Program-made: the position numbers and the translations under genes
Part shown: positions 43,451-52,640 of the stretch, piece after piece
How positions within the stretch are numbered: position 1 is the stretch's first letter
Layout: every line of letters starts with the position of its first letter
The notes under the pieces: generated by a model
Database searches by the model: none
What the model was told of the DNA's origin: nothing
What the model saw: the letters and a program-made list of their open reading frames with translations, nothing else
Source: Vreelandella alkaliphila
GTDB taxonomy: Bacteria; Pseudomonadota; Gammaproteobacteria; Pseudomonadales; Halomonadaceae
DNA: 64,000 nt
Assembly: GCF_016107625.1 (NCBI RefSeq)
Contig: NZ_JABASV010000004.1
Coordinates: forward strand, 186,001-250,000
Direction: 5' to 3'

Positions 43451-44194
43451 ATGAGTGATGCATCTTACCGCGACGCTATCTTTTCAACACCCTTAGATAA
43501 GGTGGCAAGGTTCTCCTTCGACGAACAGGTCGTTGCGTGCTTCCCTGATATGATCCGCCGTTCAGTGCCCGGTTACGGGCAAATCCTCGGCATGTTGAGC
43601 TTAATTGCCCAACGCCATTTGCGCCATGGCGCTCACGTTTACGACCTAGGTTGCTCGCTGGGCGCATCCGGCCTGGCACTGGCGGGTGCACTTCCCGCCG
43701 ATGCCTTTCGCTATACCGGTGTGGATCTTTCACCCGCCATGGTGGCTAGGGCCAAGCAAACCTTTTCAGAAGAGTGCCCAGACCATGCCATGCAGATCGA
43801 GGAGGCCGACATACGCACGCTTGAGTATGCACCTTCCGGCATGATCATTCTTAATTTTACGCTGCAGTTTCTGCCCCCTGCCGATCGCGATGCGCTGCTG
43901 AAGCGGCTTTACGATGCCCTTGAACCGGGCGGCGTACTGATTTTATCGGAGAAAACCATCGATGCCGATGAGCGGGATAACGCATGGCGAGTCGAGCGCT
44001 ACCATGACTTCAAGCGTGCCAATGGCTACAGCGATATGGAAATCAGCCAAAAACGCACAGCGCTGGAAAACGTGCTGATTCCCGACACGCTTGATGCCTT
44101 ACATGGCCGCTTAGCCCTAGCGGGCTTTCCTCGCTCAATGACTTGGTTCCAGTACTTGAACTTTACCTCGCTGATCGCCTTCAAGGAGGATTAA
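43451..44194 (+). CDS. cmoA: Carboxy-S-adenosyl-L-methionine synthase
   Basis: Makes carboxy-SAM from SAM and prephenate for the cmo5U modification at U34. 247 aa from the ATG at 43451, the same length as E. coli CmoA; a longer frame from 43337 runs through the pgi promoter region. SAM-binding motif YDLGCSLGASGLAL (about 61-74), plus the family N-terminus with FDEQVVACFPDMI. Followed at once by cmoB. Confidence 0.96.
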   Translation: MSDASYRDAIFSTPLDKVARFSFDEQVVACFPDMIRRSVPGYGQILGMLSLIAQRHLRHGAHVYDLGCSLGASGLALAGALPADAFRYTGVDLSPAMVARAKQTFSEECPDHAMQIEEADIRTLEYAPSGMIILNFTLQFLPPADRDALLKRLYDALEPGGVLILSEKTIDADERDNAWRVERYHDFKRANGYSDMEISQKRTALENVLIPDTLDALHGRLALAGFPRSMTWFQYLNFTSLIAFKED

Positions 44195-44195
44195 G

Positions 44196-45203
44196 GTGCC
44201 GCTGTTACCCGATGATCATCGCGCGCTTTATCAGGCATTTTTAGATCAAGCCAGTCAGGATGCCACACTGACACCCTGGCTTGCCAAGCTGCCTGAACAG
44301 CTGGCCAATGGGCTAGATCGCCAGCGCCATGGCGACCTGTCCGCCTGGGAGAAGGCAGTTGCCAAACTACCTGCTCTACCCGAAGAGCGCCACGTCGATC
44401 TTACCAGCGATACAGTGAGCGTTGATGTCGCTTTGAGTGATAGCCAAAAGCGCCAGTGTTTTAACCTGCTGCGCAAACTGTCGCCCTGGCGCAAAGGCCC
44501 CTTTCGGTTGGGTGGCATTGATATCGACACCGAATGGCGCTCCGACTGGAAATGGCAAAGAGTTGCCCCGCATCTTGCGCCGCTAAAGTACCGTAAGGTA
44601 TTGGATGTTGGCGGTGGCAGCGGCTACCACGCTTGGCGCATGGCCGGAGAAGGCGCAGCCTTTGTGCTTGTGATTGATCCTTCACCACGCTTTTATTGGC
44701 AGTTTCAGGCGGTGCGCCACTTCGTTGGCAATGCCGACGGCGGCCGCACGCAGTTTCTACCGGTAGGCATTGAAGATGTGCCGGAAAAGCTGGGATTTTT
44801 CGATACGGTATTTTCCATGGGCGTGCTCTACCACCGTCCTTCGCCACTTGAGCATCTGCAGCAACTAAAAGAGGCGTTAGCCCCTGGCGGTGAACTGGTG
44901 CTAGAAACACTAGTGGTGGAAGGCGATGAGCAAAGCGTGTTTGTACCCGGCGAACGCTACGCCGCGATGCCTAATGTTTACTTCCTGCCCTCTTCAAAAG
45001 CGCTATGCCACTGGCTAGAACGGTGCGGTTTTACCAATGTGCGAGTGGTCGACGAAGCGCTAACAACACTTGACGAGCAGCGCTCAACCGAGTGGATGAC
45101 CTATCAATCGCTAGCGGATTTCCTCGACCCCAGCGACCCAACCCGCACCATTGAAGGCTACCCCGCCCCACGTCGAGCGGTGATTATCGCCAACCGAAAC
45201 TAA
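44196..45203 (+). CDS. cmoB: tRNA U34 carboxymethyltransferase
   Basis: Transfers the carboxymethyl group of carboxy-SAM to 5-hydroxyuridine-34, giving cmo5U in tRNAs that read four-fold boxes. 335 aa from a GTG start with AAGGAGG 6 nt upstream, inside the cmoA tail. SAM motif LDVGGGSGYHAWRMAGEGA (about 139-157) and the family stretch FSMGVLYHRPSPLEHL. It forms a two-gene operon with cmoA. Confidence 0.96.
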   Translation: MPLLPDDHRALYQAFLDQASQDATLTPWLAKLPEQLANGLDRQRHGDLSAWEKAVAKLPALPEERHVDLTSDTVSVDVALSDSQKRQCFNLLRKLSPWRKGPFRLGGIDIDTEWRSDWKWQRVAPHLAPLKYRKVLDVGGGSGYHAWRMAGEGAAFVLVIDPSPRFYWQFQAVRHFVGNADGGRTQFLPVGIEDVPEKLGFFDTVFSMGVLYHRPSPLEHLQQLKEALAPGGELVLETLVVEGDEQSVFVPGERYAAMPNVYFLPSSKALCHWLERCGFTNVRVVDEALTTLDEQRSTEWMTYQSLADFLDPSDPTRTIEGYPAPRRAVIIANRN

Positions 45204-45325
45204 TACGAATACGTTATGTCGTATTTTCAGCAGTATAGGCCTTAATGAAACAGTTCTTAATTACACAGCCAGTCATCACCTAGTTCATAATGACGTGCTC
45301 ACTAATAGAACATCGAGGAGTAAAG

Positions 45326-45574
45326 ATGGGTTTTTTAGCATGGATTCTATTCGGTCTTATCGCCGGTGTTATTGCAAAAGTGATTATGCCTGGTAAAGAT
45401 CCAGGTGGCCTTATCGTTACCATTCTTCTCGGTATTGCTGGCGCCTTTGTCGGTGGCTGGATTGGCTCACTGGTTGGGCTTGGCACCATGGGTGACTTTA
45501 GCTTTGGAAGTTTTGTGACCGCTATTGTAGGTGCTTTGGTATTGTTGGCTGGTTACCGGATGATTAAGAAGTAA
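45326..45574 (+). CDS. GlsB/YeaQ/YmgE family stress-response membrane protein
   Basis: 82 aa from the ATG at 45326 behind GAGGAG. Three hydrophobic glycine-rich helices (about 3-20, 28-50, 58-78) and the family core LIAGVIAKVIMPGKDPGG. Members are small inner-membrane proteins induced by stress; their mechanism is unknown. It stands alone, with its own terminator, between cmoB and a convergent peptidase gene. Confidence 0.92.
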   Translation: MGFLAWILFGLIAGVIAKVIMPGKDPGGLIVTILLGIAGAFVGGWIGSLVGLGTMGDFSFGSFVTAIVGALVLLAGYRMIKK

Positions 45575-45601
45575 TTTGTCTGCATCCAACGCATAACGCT
45601 G

Positions 45602-45632
45602 AAAAGCCGCTCTAATGTTGAGCGGCTTTTTT
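45602..45632 (+). terminator. Terminator after the GlsB/YeaQ-like gene
   Basis: An 11-bp stem (AAAAGCCGCTC / GAGCGGCTTTT) with a 7-nt loop and six Ts. The matching A run on the other side lets it also work for the convergent peptidase gene. Confidence 0.88.
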
Positions 45633-45667
45633 GTTACTCATCGTGGCTTCCCAAGCTCTAGCCAATC

Positions 45668-46342
45668 TCAACGCCGCAAAATCACCAGCCAGCGGCCAAG
45701 GTTCATCACGCTGGCTAACGAAGCAGCAACGTAGGTGAACGCGCAGGCGGTAAGCACATGGCGAGCGCCGGGCATGTCATAGGGCGGCACGTACTCTTTA
45801 AGCAGTGGCAGTGCACGGTTAAAGCTGGCATCGAACTCAACGGGCAGCGTCACTAGATGCACCAGCGCGGCGGTGCCAAAACTAATAACGGCCATGGCGA
45901 TAACCGCTGCCAGCCCACCGGGCAGTCTTGTGAGCACAAACAGAAACGGTGCGGCCATCATTAAAATAGCGCCCAGCTTTTCTGCCTTTTGCGCTACTTG
46001 AACCAAACGACTTCGGGCTAGCAAAGGCGCGTAGCCTTCATGGTGTTGAATAGCGTGCCCGACCTCGTGGGCAGCTACGGTCACCGCCGTCAGTGAACGG
46101 CCATCATAGTGGTCCGGGGTGAGACGTACGCAGCGCGATTCCGGGTCGTAATGATCGCCAAACTCGGTACGCTCTACCCTCACGCCTTCTACACCTAAAC
46201 GACGTAGCAGATGCTCGGCAAGCTCCGCGCCGGTACCCGGATAGTCATCCCGTCCACGGGTGTGGCGTTTCAACACCCATTTTGCCCATAGGTTAGGCAG
46301 AACAAAAATGGCCAGCGCCAATACGATTAACACAATGACCAT
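45668..46342 (-). CDS. Membrane zinc metallopeptidase, YugP-like
   Basis: 224 aa from the ATG at 46342; GTG codons at 46354 and 46348 are alternatives. An N-terminal membrane segment (about 1-20), the zincin motif HEVGHAIQHHEG (HExxH, about 110), and C-terminal hydrophobic helices (about 140-170 and 200-220). Matches the neutral zinc metallopeptidase family typified by Bacillus YugP. The substrate is unknown. Confidence 0.88.
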   Translation of the reverse strand: MVIVLIVLALAIFVLPNLWAKWVLKRHTRGRDDYPGTGAELAEHLLRRLGVEGVRVERTEFGDHYDPESRCVRLTPDHYDGRSLTAVTVAAHEVGHAIQHHEGYAPLLARSRLVQVAQKAEKLGAILMMAAPFLFVLTRLPGGLAAVIAMAVISFGTAALVHLVTLPVEFDASFNRALPLLKEYVPPYDMPGARHVLTACAFTYVAASLASVMNLGRWLVILRR

Positions 46343-46437
46343 GATCACACTCACCGCTGATTAAGAGCCTAAATTAACGACCCGCTAACCCGTGTTTAGT
46401 TTTACCATGAGCACAAAATAGGCGCACTCACCTGCAA

Positions 46438-47556
46438 CTATTCAGGGTCATGGTGATGCGCGTCTACATCCCGCTGCACAGCCTGCAGCCCTCTGGCAGA
46501 AATATCGCCTTTAGAGTAGGCATGTTCGGCGATCAAAATACTGTCAGCAGCGAGTACTAATTCACAATCAGTATGGGCAAGTTCATCCCGTAAACGCTGA
46601 ATCGCCTCTTCCCGTTGAGGATCCTTATCAACCCGACGAATATAGATCGCTTTGATTCGCGTCGGATATGCCTTCACCACCTCGGTATAAACCTCTGGGT
46701 CGTGCTGGCCGCTGTCACCAATCAAAATACAGGGCATATCGTGATAGAGCGCTAACATGCGGTCGATCAAATCACGCTTGTGCGCTTCGGCCCGCCGAGG
46801 CCACGGGCGGCGCAGAGAAATCCCCCACTCGCGTAGAAACAGAATGGGCCCGACGGGTATGCGATTGAGTTGAAAGAAGGTTTCCAACATCTCATAGATT
46901 GCCCAAGGCCCTCTGGAAACATACAAAATAGGCCGTTCAGCTTTCTCAGTTTCCCCTCGATACAGCGCCTGATAAAGCGATGCCACCCCAGGAAAAGCCG
47001 TGCGTCGATGCGGCTTACGGACAAACAAGCGATACAGCATTTTGAGCTTTTCAGCGACACCAGTGAACATGACGGTGTCGTCAATATCACTGATCACCAA
47101 CAGGTCTGCTTCGGGAGGCGGCACGTAAACTTCGACGCTGGTCCGGATTGGCGGGTGGCCGTCAGCATGAACCATGATATCGGCACGATGCCAGGAAACA
47201 TCAACCGGTAACGCAGTACTGATCGGCAAGTGAGCGTCAAAGTAACCGTCGCGGTCAGTCGTTAGACACAGCTGATTATCGCCAATGCGTATATCCACTT
47301 TGGCATTAGCGAGGCCGCGGCGAAAGATACGTCGAGCAACATCTGCAGTGTCTCGCAACATACCTCGCCGAGGTATCGCCCTACCTAATGCGGCCTGACG
47401 AAACACGCGCCCCATCACAAACACCTCTTGCTGGGAACCATAACCACGGTAGGGGTGCACCATCATCCCCCCATGACCGCTGTCGCGCTTCATCGGCTGT
47501 GCCACCACGTGAGCCAACCGCTTGGCAAAGCTTGCCCACTGGTGGTACCACGCCAT
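46438..47556 (-). CDS. App1-type (DUF2183) phosphatase domain protein
   Basis: About 372 aa from the ATG at 47556; a GTG at 47580 is possible and neither has a clear ribosome site. The C-terminal catalytic region (about 165-350) has the HAD-like DISDIDDTVMFTGV (DxDxT nucleophile), YVSRGPWAIYEML, KRDLIDRML and LIGDSGQHDPEVY, matching the catalytic domain of yeast phosphatidate phosphatase App1. The N-terminal part (about 50-155) looks beta-rich. The bacterial substrate is not established. No signal peptide seen. Confidence 0.85.
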   Translation of the reverse strand: MAWYHQWASFAKRLAHVVAQPMKRDSGHGGMMVHPYRGYGSQQEVFVMGRVFRQAALGRAIPRRGMLRDTADVARRIFRRGLANAKVDIRIGDNQLCLTTDRDGYFDAHLPISTALPVDVSWHRADIMVHADGHPPIRTSVEVYVPPPEADLLVISDIDDTVMFTGVAEKLKMLYRLFVRKPHRRTAFPGVASLYQALYRGETEKAERPILYVSRGPWAIYEMLETFFQLNRIPVGPILFLREWGISLRRPWPRRAEAHKRDLIDRMLALYHDMPCILIGDSGQHDPEVYTEVVKAYPTRIKAIYIRRVDKDPQREEAIQRLRDELAHTDCELVLAADSILIAEHAYSKGDISARGLQAVQRDVDAHHHDPE

Positions 47557-47719
47557 TATTGGCACCCACACGAAAAACACTCAGCCACGTCATCGGCAAC
47601 CGCTATATTTTGCGTCATTCCCAACATTGTTCACTTCCTGTGATGGCTCTGTTAAATAGCTAAACGGTCACCAGTGTGGCGTAATGGCGGGTGTCCCTCA
47701 ACCGCCAAAAGCCATATTG

Positions 47720-48607
47720 CTAAGCGTTGTACAACACTTCTCCCAAGCCGCTCACGTCATAGCCTTGCAAAGCCCCCGCCCGCTGGATAAAACGCTCCTG
47801 GCGAGTAAATGAGATAAGCGCCTGAACCGCTGGTTCGAAGTAACTTCGGCGGTGCATCACCAAGTCAAATGATTCTTCAATTAGCGGTATAAAGTGTAGG
47901 TGTTGACGGTGGGCTGCTGCTTCGACCCCAAGTCCAACGTCCGCTTCACCTTGAGCAATGGAAAGGGCCAGATCATCTTCGCTCAACGAAACGTTAGCTG
48001 CCAAATTTAGTGTATTCGGTTCAATCGCTGACCGCTGTAGCAGGCAACGCAGCAATTGAGCCGCACCTGCATCAGGCTGACGGTGGGCAAGCGTAGCCTT
48101 CTGCCGAGAAATATCATTAAGCGTTTGAATGCCCAGTGGATTTCCTGGTGCCACTAGCAACCCTTGCTGACGCTTCGCCCAATGCAGCACGATTAAGTCC
48201 CGCACCCCCCCCAGCCCTAGTGCCGCTGGCTCGTTATAGCGCCCGGATTCAAAGTTGAGTAAGTGAATACCCGCCAGCATCGCTTTTCCTTCCATCAAAC
48301 GGCGCAGGCCATCGCCACTGCCGTGGCACAGTGAAGCCAAATCACTACCGCTTTCGCGAACCGCCCACTCCAACAGTGGATCTTGGCTACCCGCCACTAT
48401 CAACGGCAGCGGCGAACGCAGCGCTTGGTCACCTTCTAAATGGCTAAGCACCCACATATCGATATGCTGACGAGGAAAGAGCAATTTTCCGGTAGCGCGG
48501 CTGCAAGGTATCTGCCCCTGGCGCACCAAGTCATACACCTTTCGCTCTTTTAAGCGCAGGTAGTCGGCCACCTCTGCCGTGGTGAGGAATTCCCTTAACA
48601 TGCTCAT
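47720..48607 (-). CDS. Helix-turn-helix regulator with PBP-like ligand domain
   Basis: 295 aa (or 293 from the second ATG at 48601, which has better ribosome-site spacing). The N-terminal excisionase/MerR-like HTH is LTTAEVADYLRLKERKVYDLVRQG-type (about 8-60), with PCSRATGKLLFPRQHIDMW. The rest (about 65-290) resembles a periplasmic-binding-protein fold used as an intracellular ligand sensor. Divergent from tupBCA, so it is inferred to sense tungstate or molybdate and control the transporter. Confidence 0.85.
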   Translation of the reverse strand: MSMLREFLTTAEVADYLRLKERKVYDLVRQGQIPCSRATGKLLFPRQHIDMWVLSHLEGDQALRSPLPLIVAGSQDPLLEWAVRESGSDLASLCHGSGDGLRRLMEGKAMLAGIHLLNFESGRYNEPAALGLGGVRDLIVLHWAKRQQGLLVAPGNPLGIQTLNDISRQKATLAHRQPDAGAAQLLRCLLQRSAIEPNTLNLAANVSLSEDDLALSIAQGEADVGLGVEAAAHRQHLHFIPLIEESFDLVMHRRSYFEPAVQALISFTRQERFIQRAGALQGYDVSGLGEVLYNA

Positions 48608-48614
48608 GCGCCTC

Positions 48615-48657
48615 GCACTTTACTGCATATAGCTGCATATATTTCAGGCTAAAGTGC
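48615..48657. promoter_or_regulatory. Candidate operator between the regulator and tupB
   Basis: An 8-bp inverted repeat, GCACTTTA (48615-48622) and TAAAGTGC (48650-48657), encloses a direct repeat of TGCATATA (48624-48631 and 48634-48641). It lies just upstream of the regulator start, in the divergent 163-bp gap, where autoregulation and transporter control are expected. Confidence 0.45.
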
Positions 48658-48770
48658 ATTACATCAAGTTTGCGTACATTATGCTAGCTGATGCACCTAA
48701 GGTGATTGAACTCACATGATGTCGGTTGTTAAAACGATGCTGAATTACAAAAATGAGGGTGCGAACAGCA

Positions 48771-49475
48771 ATGTCCCCAAGTGAGAACCCCTTTTACACA
48801 GCGTTTGCCTTGATTCTGGGCATGGATCAGGGGTTAATCGATATCGTGACGCTGTCACTGCAGGTATCGTTGCTTGCAGTACTGCTCGCTAGTGCACTGG
48901 CATTACCACTGGGCGCAGCGCTGGCTCTTTGGCGCTTCCCTGGCCGCAACGCGTTGATCGTGCTGCTTAACGCGCTCATGGGTCTTCCCCCAGTGGTCGC
49001 TGGGCTATGTGTTTATCTACTGCTTTCCCGCGCGGGGCCACTAGGTCAGTTTGGGCTGCTGTTTACGCCAACGGCCATGGTGATTGCACAAGTCATTTTA
49101 GTATTCCCGATTATTGCCGCGCTTACTCGCCAGCAAGTAGAGACACTGCATAACGAGTATGCCGAACAGCTGCGCTCTCTTGGCCTGAAGCAGCTACGGA
49201 TGATGCCTACTCTACTGTGGGACGCACGTTTCGGACTTTTAACCGTGATACTCGCAGGCTTTGGCCGCGCTAGCGCTGAAGTCGGTGCAGTGATGATTGT
49301 CGGTGGCAATATCGATGGCGTCACCCGCGTAATGACTACAAGCATTGTGTTGGAAACCAGCAAAGGCAACCTCCCCCTCGCGCTGGGGTTAGGCATCGTG
49401 CTGCTTAGCCTTGTAACGCTGATTAATGCATTGGCTCACACGGTCAGTGAGACGGCTAAAAGGCGGTTAGGATGA
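48771..49475 (+). CDS. tupB: Tungstate-type ABC transporter permease
   Basis: Inner-membrane permease, 234 aa from the ATG at 48771 (ATG at 48753 lacks a ribosome site). Five to six helices; the EAA-loop region is in LHNEYAEQLRSLGLKQLRMMPTLL (about 126-149). GRASAEVGAVMIVGGNIDG is a hallmark of TupB-like permeases. It overlaps tupC by 4 bp (ATGA). Confidence 0.88.
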   Translation: MSPSENPFYTAFALILGMDQGLIDIVTLSLQVSLLAVLLASALALPLGAALALWRFPGRNALIVLLNALMGLPPVVAGLCVYLLLSRAGPLGQFGLLFTPTAMVIAQVILVFPIIAALTRQQVETLHNEYAEQLRSLGLKQLRMMPTLLWDARFGLLTVILAGFGRASAEVGAVMIVGGNIDGVTRVMTTSIVLETSKGNLPLALGLGIVLLSLVTLINALAHTVSETAKRRLG

Positions 49476-50218
49476 ACGCGTCTATTTTTCCACCAGCGAG
49501 TTTCCCCCAGTCTCTTATGACGACCGTGCCTTCGCTGCATTTTGATCAGGTCAGTTTTGAGCATCGCGGCCATCGTTTACTCGCCCCCACCACGCTGACA
49601 CTCTCAGGCTGCCAGCGCACACTTATTATGGGTCCCAACGGTGCAGGAAAGAGCCTGTTAATGCGTTTGGCCCACGGCCTGCTCACCCCCAGTAGTGGCC
49701 ACATTAGTTGGCAGGAAGAGCCGCCTGCCCAAGCCATGGTGTTCCAGCGCCCGGTGCTACTGCGCCGCTCGGCAATCGATAATTTGACCTATGCCCAGGC
49801 AGTTAGCGGAGTGCCACGTCGGCAGCGCAAGCACATGGCCCAGCAGGCACTCGAAAAATTTGGCTTAGTCGCGCTTGCCAAGCGTCCTGCCCGGGTGCTC
49901 TCCGGCGGCGAACAGCAGCGCCTTGCGCTTGCTCGTGCCTGGTTACTTAACCCTGCCGTGCTGTTTTTAGATGAGCCTACATCTGCTCTAGACCCTGCTG
50001 CTATCAAAGCGGTTGAAGATGCGGTAAATGAATTTCACCAGAACGGCACCCGCATCATTATGACGACCCACGACCTGCATCAAGCACGCCGCCTGGCTGA
50101 TGAGGTGGTGTTTATGTATAGCGGTCAAGTGCTAGAGCACACACAGGCCCAACACTTTTTTGACACGCCAGCTTCCACACAAGCGGGAGCCTTTATTCGC
50201 GGCGAACTTGTTTGGTAA
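49472..50218 (+). CDS. tupC: Tungstate-type ABC transporter ATP-binding protein
   Basis: 248-aa ABC ATPase. Walker A GPNGAGKSLL (about 53-62), Q-loop MVFQRPVLLRR, signature LSGGEQQRLALAR (about 143-155), Walker B AVLFLDEPTSALD and the switch His in TTHDLHQ. It starts on the tupB stop (ATGA). It has no C-terminal TOBE/molybdate-binding domain, consistent with TupC rather than ModC. Confidence 0.88.
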   Translation: MNASIFPPASFPQSLMTTVPSLHFDQVSFEHRGHRLLAPTTLTLSGCQRTLIMGPNGAGKSLLMRLAHGLLTPSSGHISWQEEPPAQAMVFQRPVLLRRSAIDNLTYAQAVSGVPRRQRKHMAQQALEKFGLVALAKRPARVLSGGEQQRLALARAWLLNPAVLFLDEPTSALDPAAIKAVEDAVNEFHQNGTRIIMTTHDLHQARRLADEVVFMYSGQVLEHTQAQHFFDTPASTQAGAFIRGELVW

Positions 50219-50234
50219 CCCCAGGAGAAACCCT

Positions 50235-51077
50235 ATGAAAAAAACCACAACGTTGGCTACCGCTAGCTTATTAACCTCAGGATTAGTAGGCCTCTCGTGG
50301 AGTGCCTCACTGCTCGCTAACGATGATTTCATCACCTTAGCGTCAACCACTTCCACTGAAAACTCAGGGCTATTTGACGCGATTATTCCTACCTTCACCG
50401 ATGCCACTGGCATTGATGTGCGTGTGGTCGCTGTAGGAACAGGACAAGCGTTTGAGATTGCCCGCCGAGGAGATGCCGATAGCCTGCTGGTGCATGACAC
50501 GGCGGGCGAAGAGCAGTTTGTCGCCGATGGCTACGCCAGCGAGCGCCTGGACGTCATGTATAACGACTTTGTGATTGTCGGGCCCAGCGATGACCCTGCA
50601 GACATTAGCAGTAGTGCCAACGTCGCCGAGGCGTTTGCACGTATCGCGGAAAGCGAATCGCCCTTTGCATCCCGTGGAGATGATAGTGGCACCAACCGTG
50701 CCGAACTGCGTTTATGGGAAGATGCAGAGGTGACCCCTCAAGGTGAATGGTATCGCGAGTTAGGCAGCGGTATGGGCCCAACCCTAAACACCGCAGCAGG
50801 GATGAACGCCTACACATTCACTGACCGCGCGACTTGGGTAGCGTTTGAAAACCCGCAAGACTTAACACTGTTATTTGAAGGCGACGATGCGCTGTTTAAT
50901 CAGTACGGCACTCTGCTGCTTTCTGAACAGCGACACCCGCACTTGAAGCATGATTTAGCGGCCCAGTGGCACCAGTGGCTGGTGTCTGAAGAAGGACAGC
51001 AAGCGATTGCCGATTTTACTGTCAACGGCCAACAGCTATTTTTCCCTAACGCGCAGTCTTCGTCTAACACACAGTAG
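50235..51077 (+). CDS. tupA: Tungstate-binding periplasmic protein
   Basis: Substrate-binding component, 280 aa from the ATG at 50235 with AGGAG. Signal peptide (about 1-29, ending SLLAND). The mature start has ASTTSTENSGL, the TTTSxxxSGL-type motif of TupA, followed by GTGQAFEIARRGDADSLLVHD and SRGDDSGTN, the oxyanion-binding segments. The match to TupA favours tungstate over molybdate, but specificity needs testing. It is last in the operon (order B-C-A). Confidence 0.88.
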   Translation: MKKTTTLATASLLTSGLVGLSWSASLLANDDFITLASTTSTENSGLFDAIIPTFTDATGIDVRVVAVGTGQAFEIARRGDADSLLVHDTAGEEQFVADGYASERLDVMYNDFVIVGPSDDPADISSSANVAEAFARIAESESPFASRGDDSGTNRAELRLWEDAEVTPQGEWYRELGSGMGPTLNTAAGMNAYTFTDRATWVAFENPQDLTLLFEGDDALFNQYGTLLLSEQRHPHLKHDLAAQWHQWLVSEEGQQAIADFTVNGQQLFFPNAQSSSNTQ

Positions 51078-51092
51078 CGCTGCTCCTTACGT

Positions 51093-51130
51093 AAAAGCCG
51101 CCTTGATCTCAATGACCAAGGCGGCTTTTT
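51093..51130. terminator. Bidirectional terminator, tupA/cysN
   Basis: A 13-bp stem (AAAAGCCGCCTTG / CAAGGCGGCTTTT) with an 11-nt loop and T/A runs on both sides, between convergent tupA and cysN. Confidence 0.9.
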
Positions 51131-51140
51131 GATTCAGCTC

Positions 51141-51192
51141 ACGTACCTGCTACCAGTACCTACTAACAGTACCTACTAACAGTACCTGTTAA
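51141..51192. repeat. 13-bp tandem repeat covering the cysN stop codon
   Basis: Four 13-bp units in tandem: a degenerate one (51141-51153), two identical CAGTACCTACTAA (51154-51166, 51167-51179), and CAGTACCTGTTAA (51180-51192), which holds the cysN stop codon (51189-51191). Confidence 0.85.
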
Positions 51193-52628
51193 CGCAGCAA
51201 GTCGCGCACATCCTTCGCTTCCCAGTGCGGAAAATGCTTACGCACCAGCGCGTTCAAATCACGCTCAAAGGCTGCCCAATCAGTAGCGCCACTGACCTGC
51301 TCGCGGGCATCGGCTGTCTCGCGAATCATGCCAGCGCCAACCGTTACGTTGGTCAGTCTGTCGATGATGATAAAGCTACCAGTACCAGGGCTGGTGCGAT
51401 AGTCATCCACTGGAATTGCGGCTGTTAACTCTACCTCACAGCAAGCAATCGCGTTTAACCCCAGCAAATCAATGGCGTGTCTTTCAAGTGTATTAACGTC
51501 AATCTGGTACTCGATGGCACTTACCTGCCCAGATAGATCTCGGGTGGCGAGCTTAAAGTCATACAGTTTTCCCGGCGCCAGTGCATCTTCATGCATCCAT
51601 ACAATATCCGCCATGAACGCATTAGAAAGCGGTAAGTCGGCGTCGGCACTGACAATCCAATCACCGCGGGAAATATCAATCTCATCTTCCAGGGTGACAG
51701 TTATTGCTTGGCCTGGATAAGCGGCGCTTAAGTCGCCGTCAAACGTCACAATTCGCTCAACCCGTGACGTTTTACCCGATGGCAGCGCTTTTACTTCCTG
51801 GCCTGGGTGTAGAATACCTGCCGCTAATGTGCCGCAATAACCGCGAAAATCCAGATTCGGGCGATTAACGTACTGTACCGGCAAACGTAAATCAGTGAGG
51901 TTTTGGTCACGACTGATTTCGACACTTTCCAGCAGCTCAATCAGCGTTTTACCTTCATAATCCGTGCCGAAATACCAAGGCGTCTGATCACTTGGGTTGA
52001 CGACGTTGTCGCCGTTGAGAGCCGACATTGGTACAAAGCGAATATCCGGCGCGCTAAGGTTGGTGGCAAACGCGCGGTACTCATCAACAATCTCGTGGAA
52101 GCGCTGCTCGGAGAACTCCACCAAATCCATTTTGTTTACTGCAATCACCAAGTGCTGAATACCCAGCAAATCGGCAATAAAGCTATGACGACGAGTTTGG
52201 GTCTGCACACCATAACGGGCATCAATCAAAATAATCGCCAAGCTGGCTGTTGAAGCGCCCGTGGCCATATTTCGGGTGTACTGCTCATGCCCTGGGGTAT
52301 CCGCAATGATGAACTTACGCTTTTCGGTGGAGAAAAAGCGATAAGCAACATCGATGGTAATGCCCTGTTCTCGCTCTGACTGCAAACCATCTACCAACAG
52401 CGCCAAATCAACTGTGTCACCGGTAGTGCCACTGGTTTTTGACGCTTGGGTAATTGCCGCCAGTTGATCTTCAAAGATCATTTTAGAGTCGTGCAGCAGT
52501 CGCCCGATCAGCGTAGATTTGCCGTCATCAACACTGCCGCAGGTAATAAAGCGCAGCAGGTCTTTGTTTTCGTGCTCGTGAAGGTACTGCTCGATATTGT
52601 CAGCAATTAAATTGGATTGATGAGCCAT
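51189..52628 (-). CDS. cysN: Sulfate adenylyltransferase subunit 1
   Basis: GTPase subunit that drives ATP sulfurylase (with CysD) to make APS from sulfate. 479 aa, about the E. coli length (475), so there is no fused CysC kinase domain. EF-Tu-like G motifs: [15 protein letters not shown] (about 32-46), [15 protein letters not shown] and NKMDLV. Two beta-barrel domains follow. It is 12 bp downstream of cysD. Confidence 0.96.
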   Translation of the reverse strand: MAHQSNLIADNIEQYLHEHENKDLLRFITCGSVDDGKSTLIGRLLHDSKMIFEDQLAAITQASKTSGTTGDTVDLALLVDGLQSEREQGITIDVAYRFFSTEKRKFIIADTPGHEQYTRNMATGASTASLAIILIDARYGVQTQTRRHSFIADLLGIQHLVIAVNKMDLVEFSEQRFHEIVDEYRAFATNLSAPDIRFVPMSALNGDNVVNPSDQTPWYFGTDYEGKTLIELLESVEISRDQNLTDLRLPVQYVNRPNLDFRGYCGTLAAGILHPGQEVKALPSGKTSRVERIVTFDGDLSAAYPGQAITVTLEDEIDISRGDWIVSADADLPLSNAFMADIVWMHEDALAPGKLYDFKLATRDLSGQVSAIEYQIDVNTLERHAIDLLGLNAIACCEVELTAAIPVDDYRTSPGTGSFIIIDRLTNVTVGAGMIRETADAREQVSGATDWAAFERDLNALVRKHFPHWEAKDVRDLLR

Positions 52629-52640
52629 TAGACCTACTCC

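Noticed and set aside
45202..45227. Inverted repeat AATACGA / TCGTATT at the cmoB stop
   Set aside because: The AT-rich 7-bp stem with a 10-nt loop is too weak to call a terminator with confidence.
48624..48641. CRISPR-like or phage attachment repeat in the tup promoter region
   Set aside because: Only two 8-bp copies without spacers, in a normal regulatory gap.
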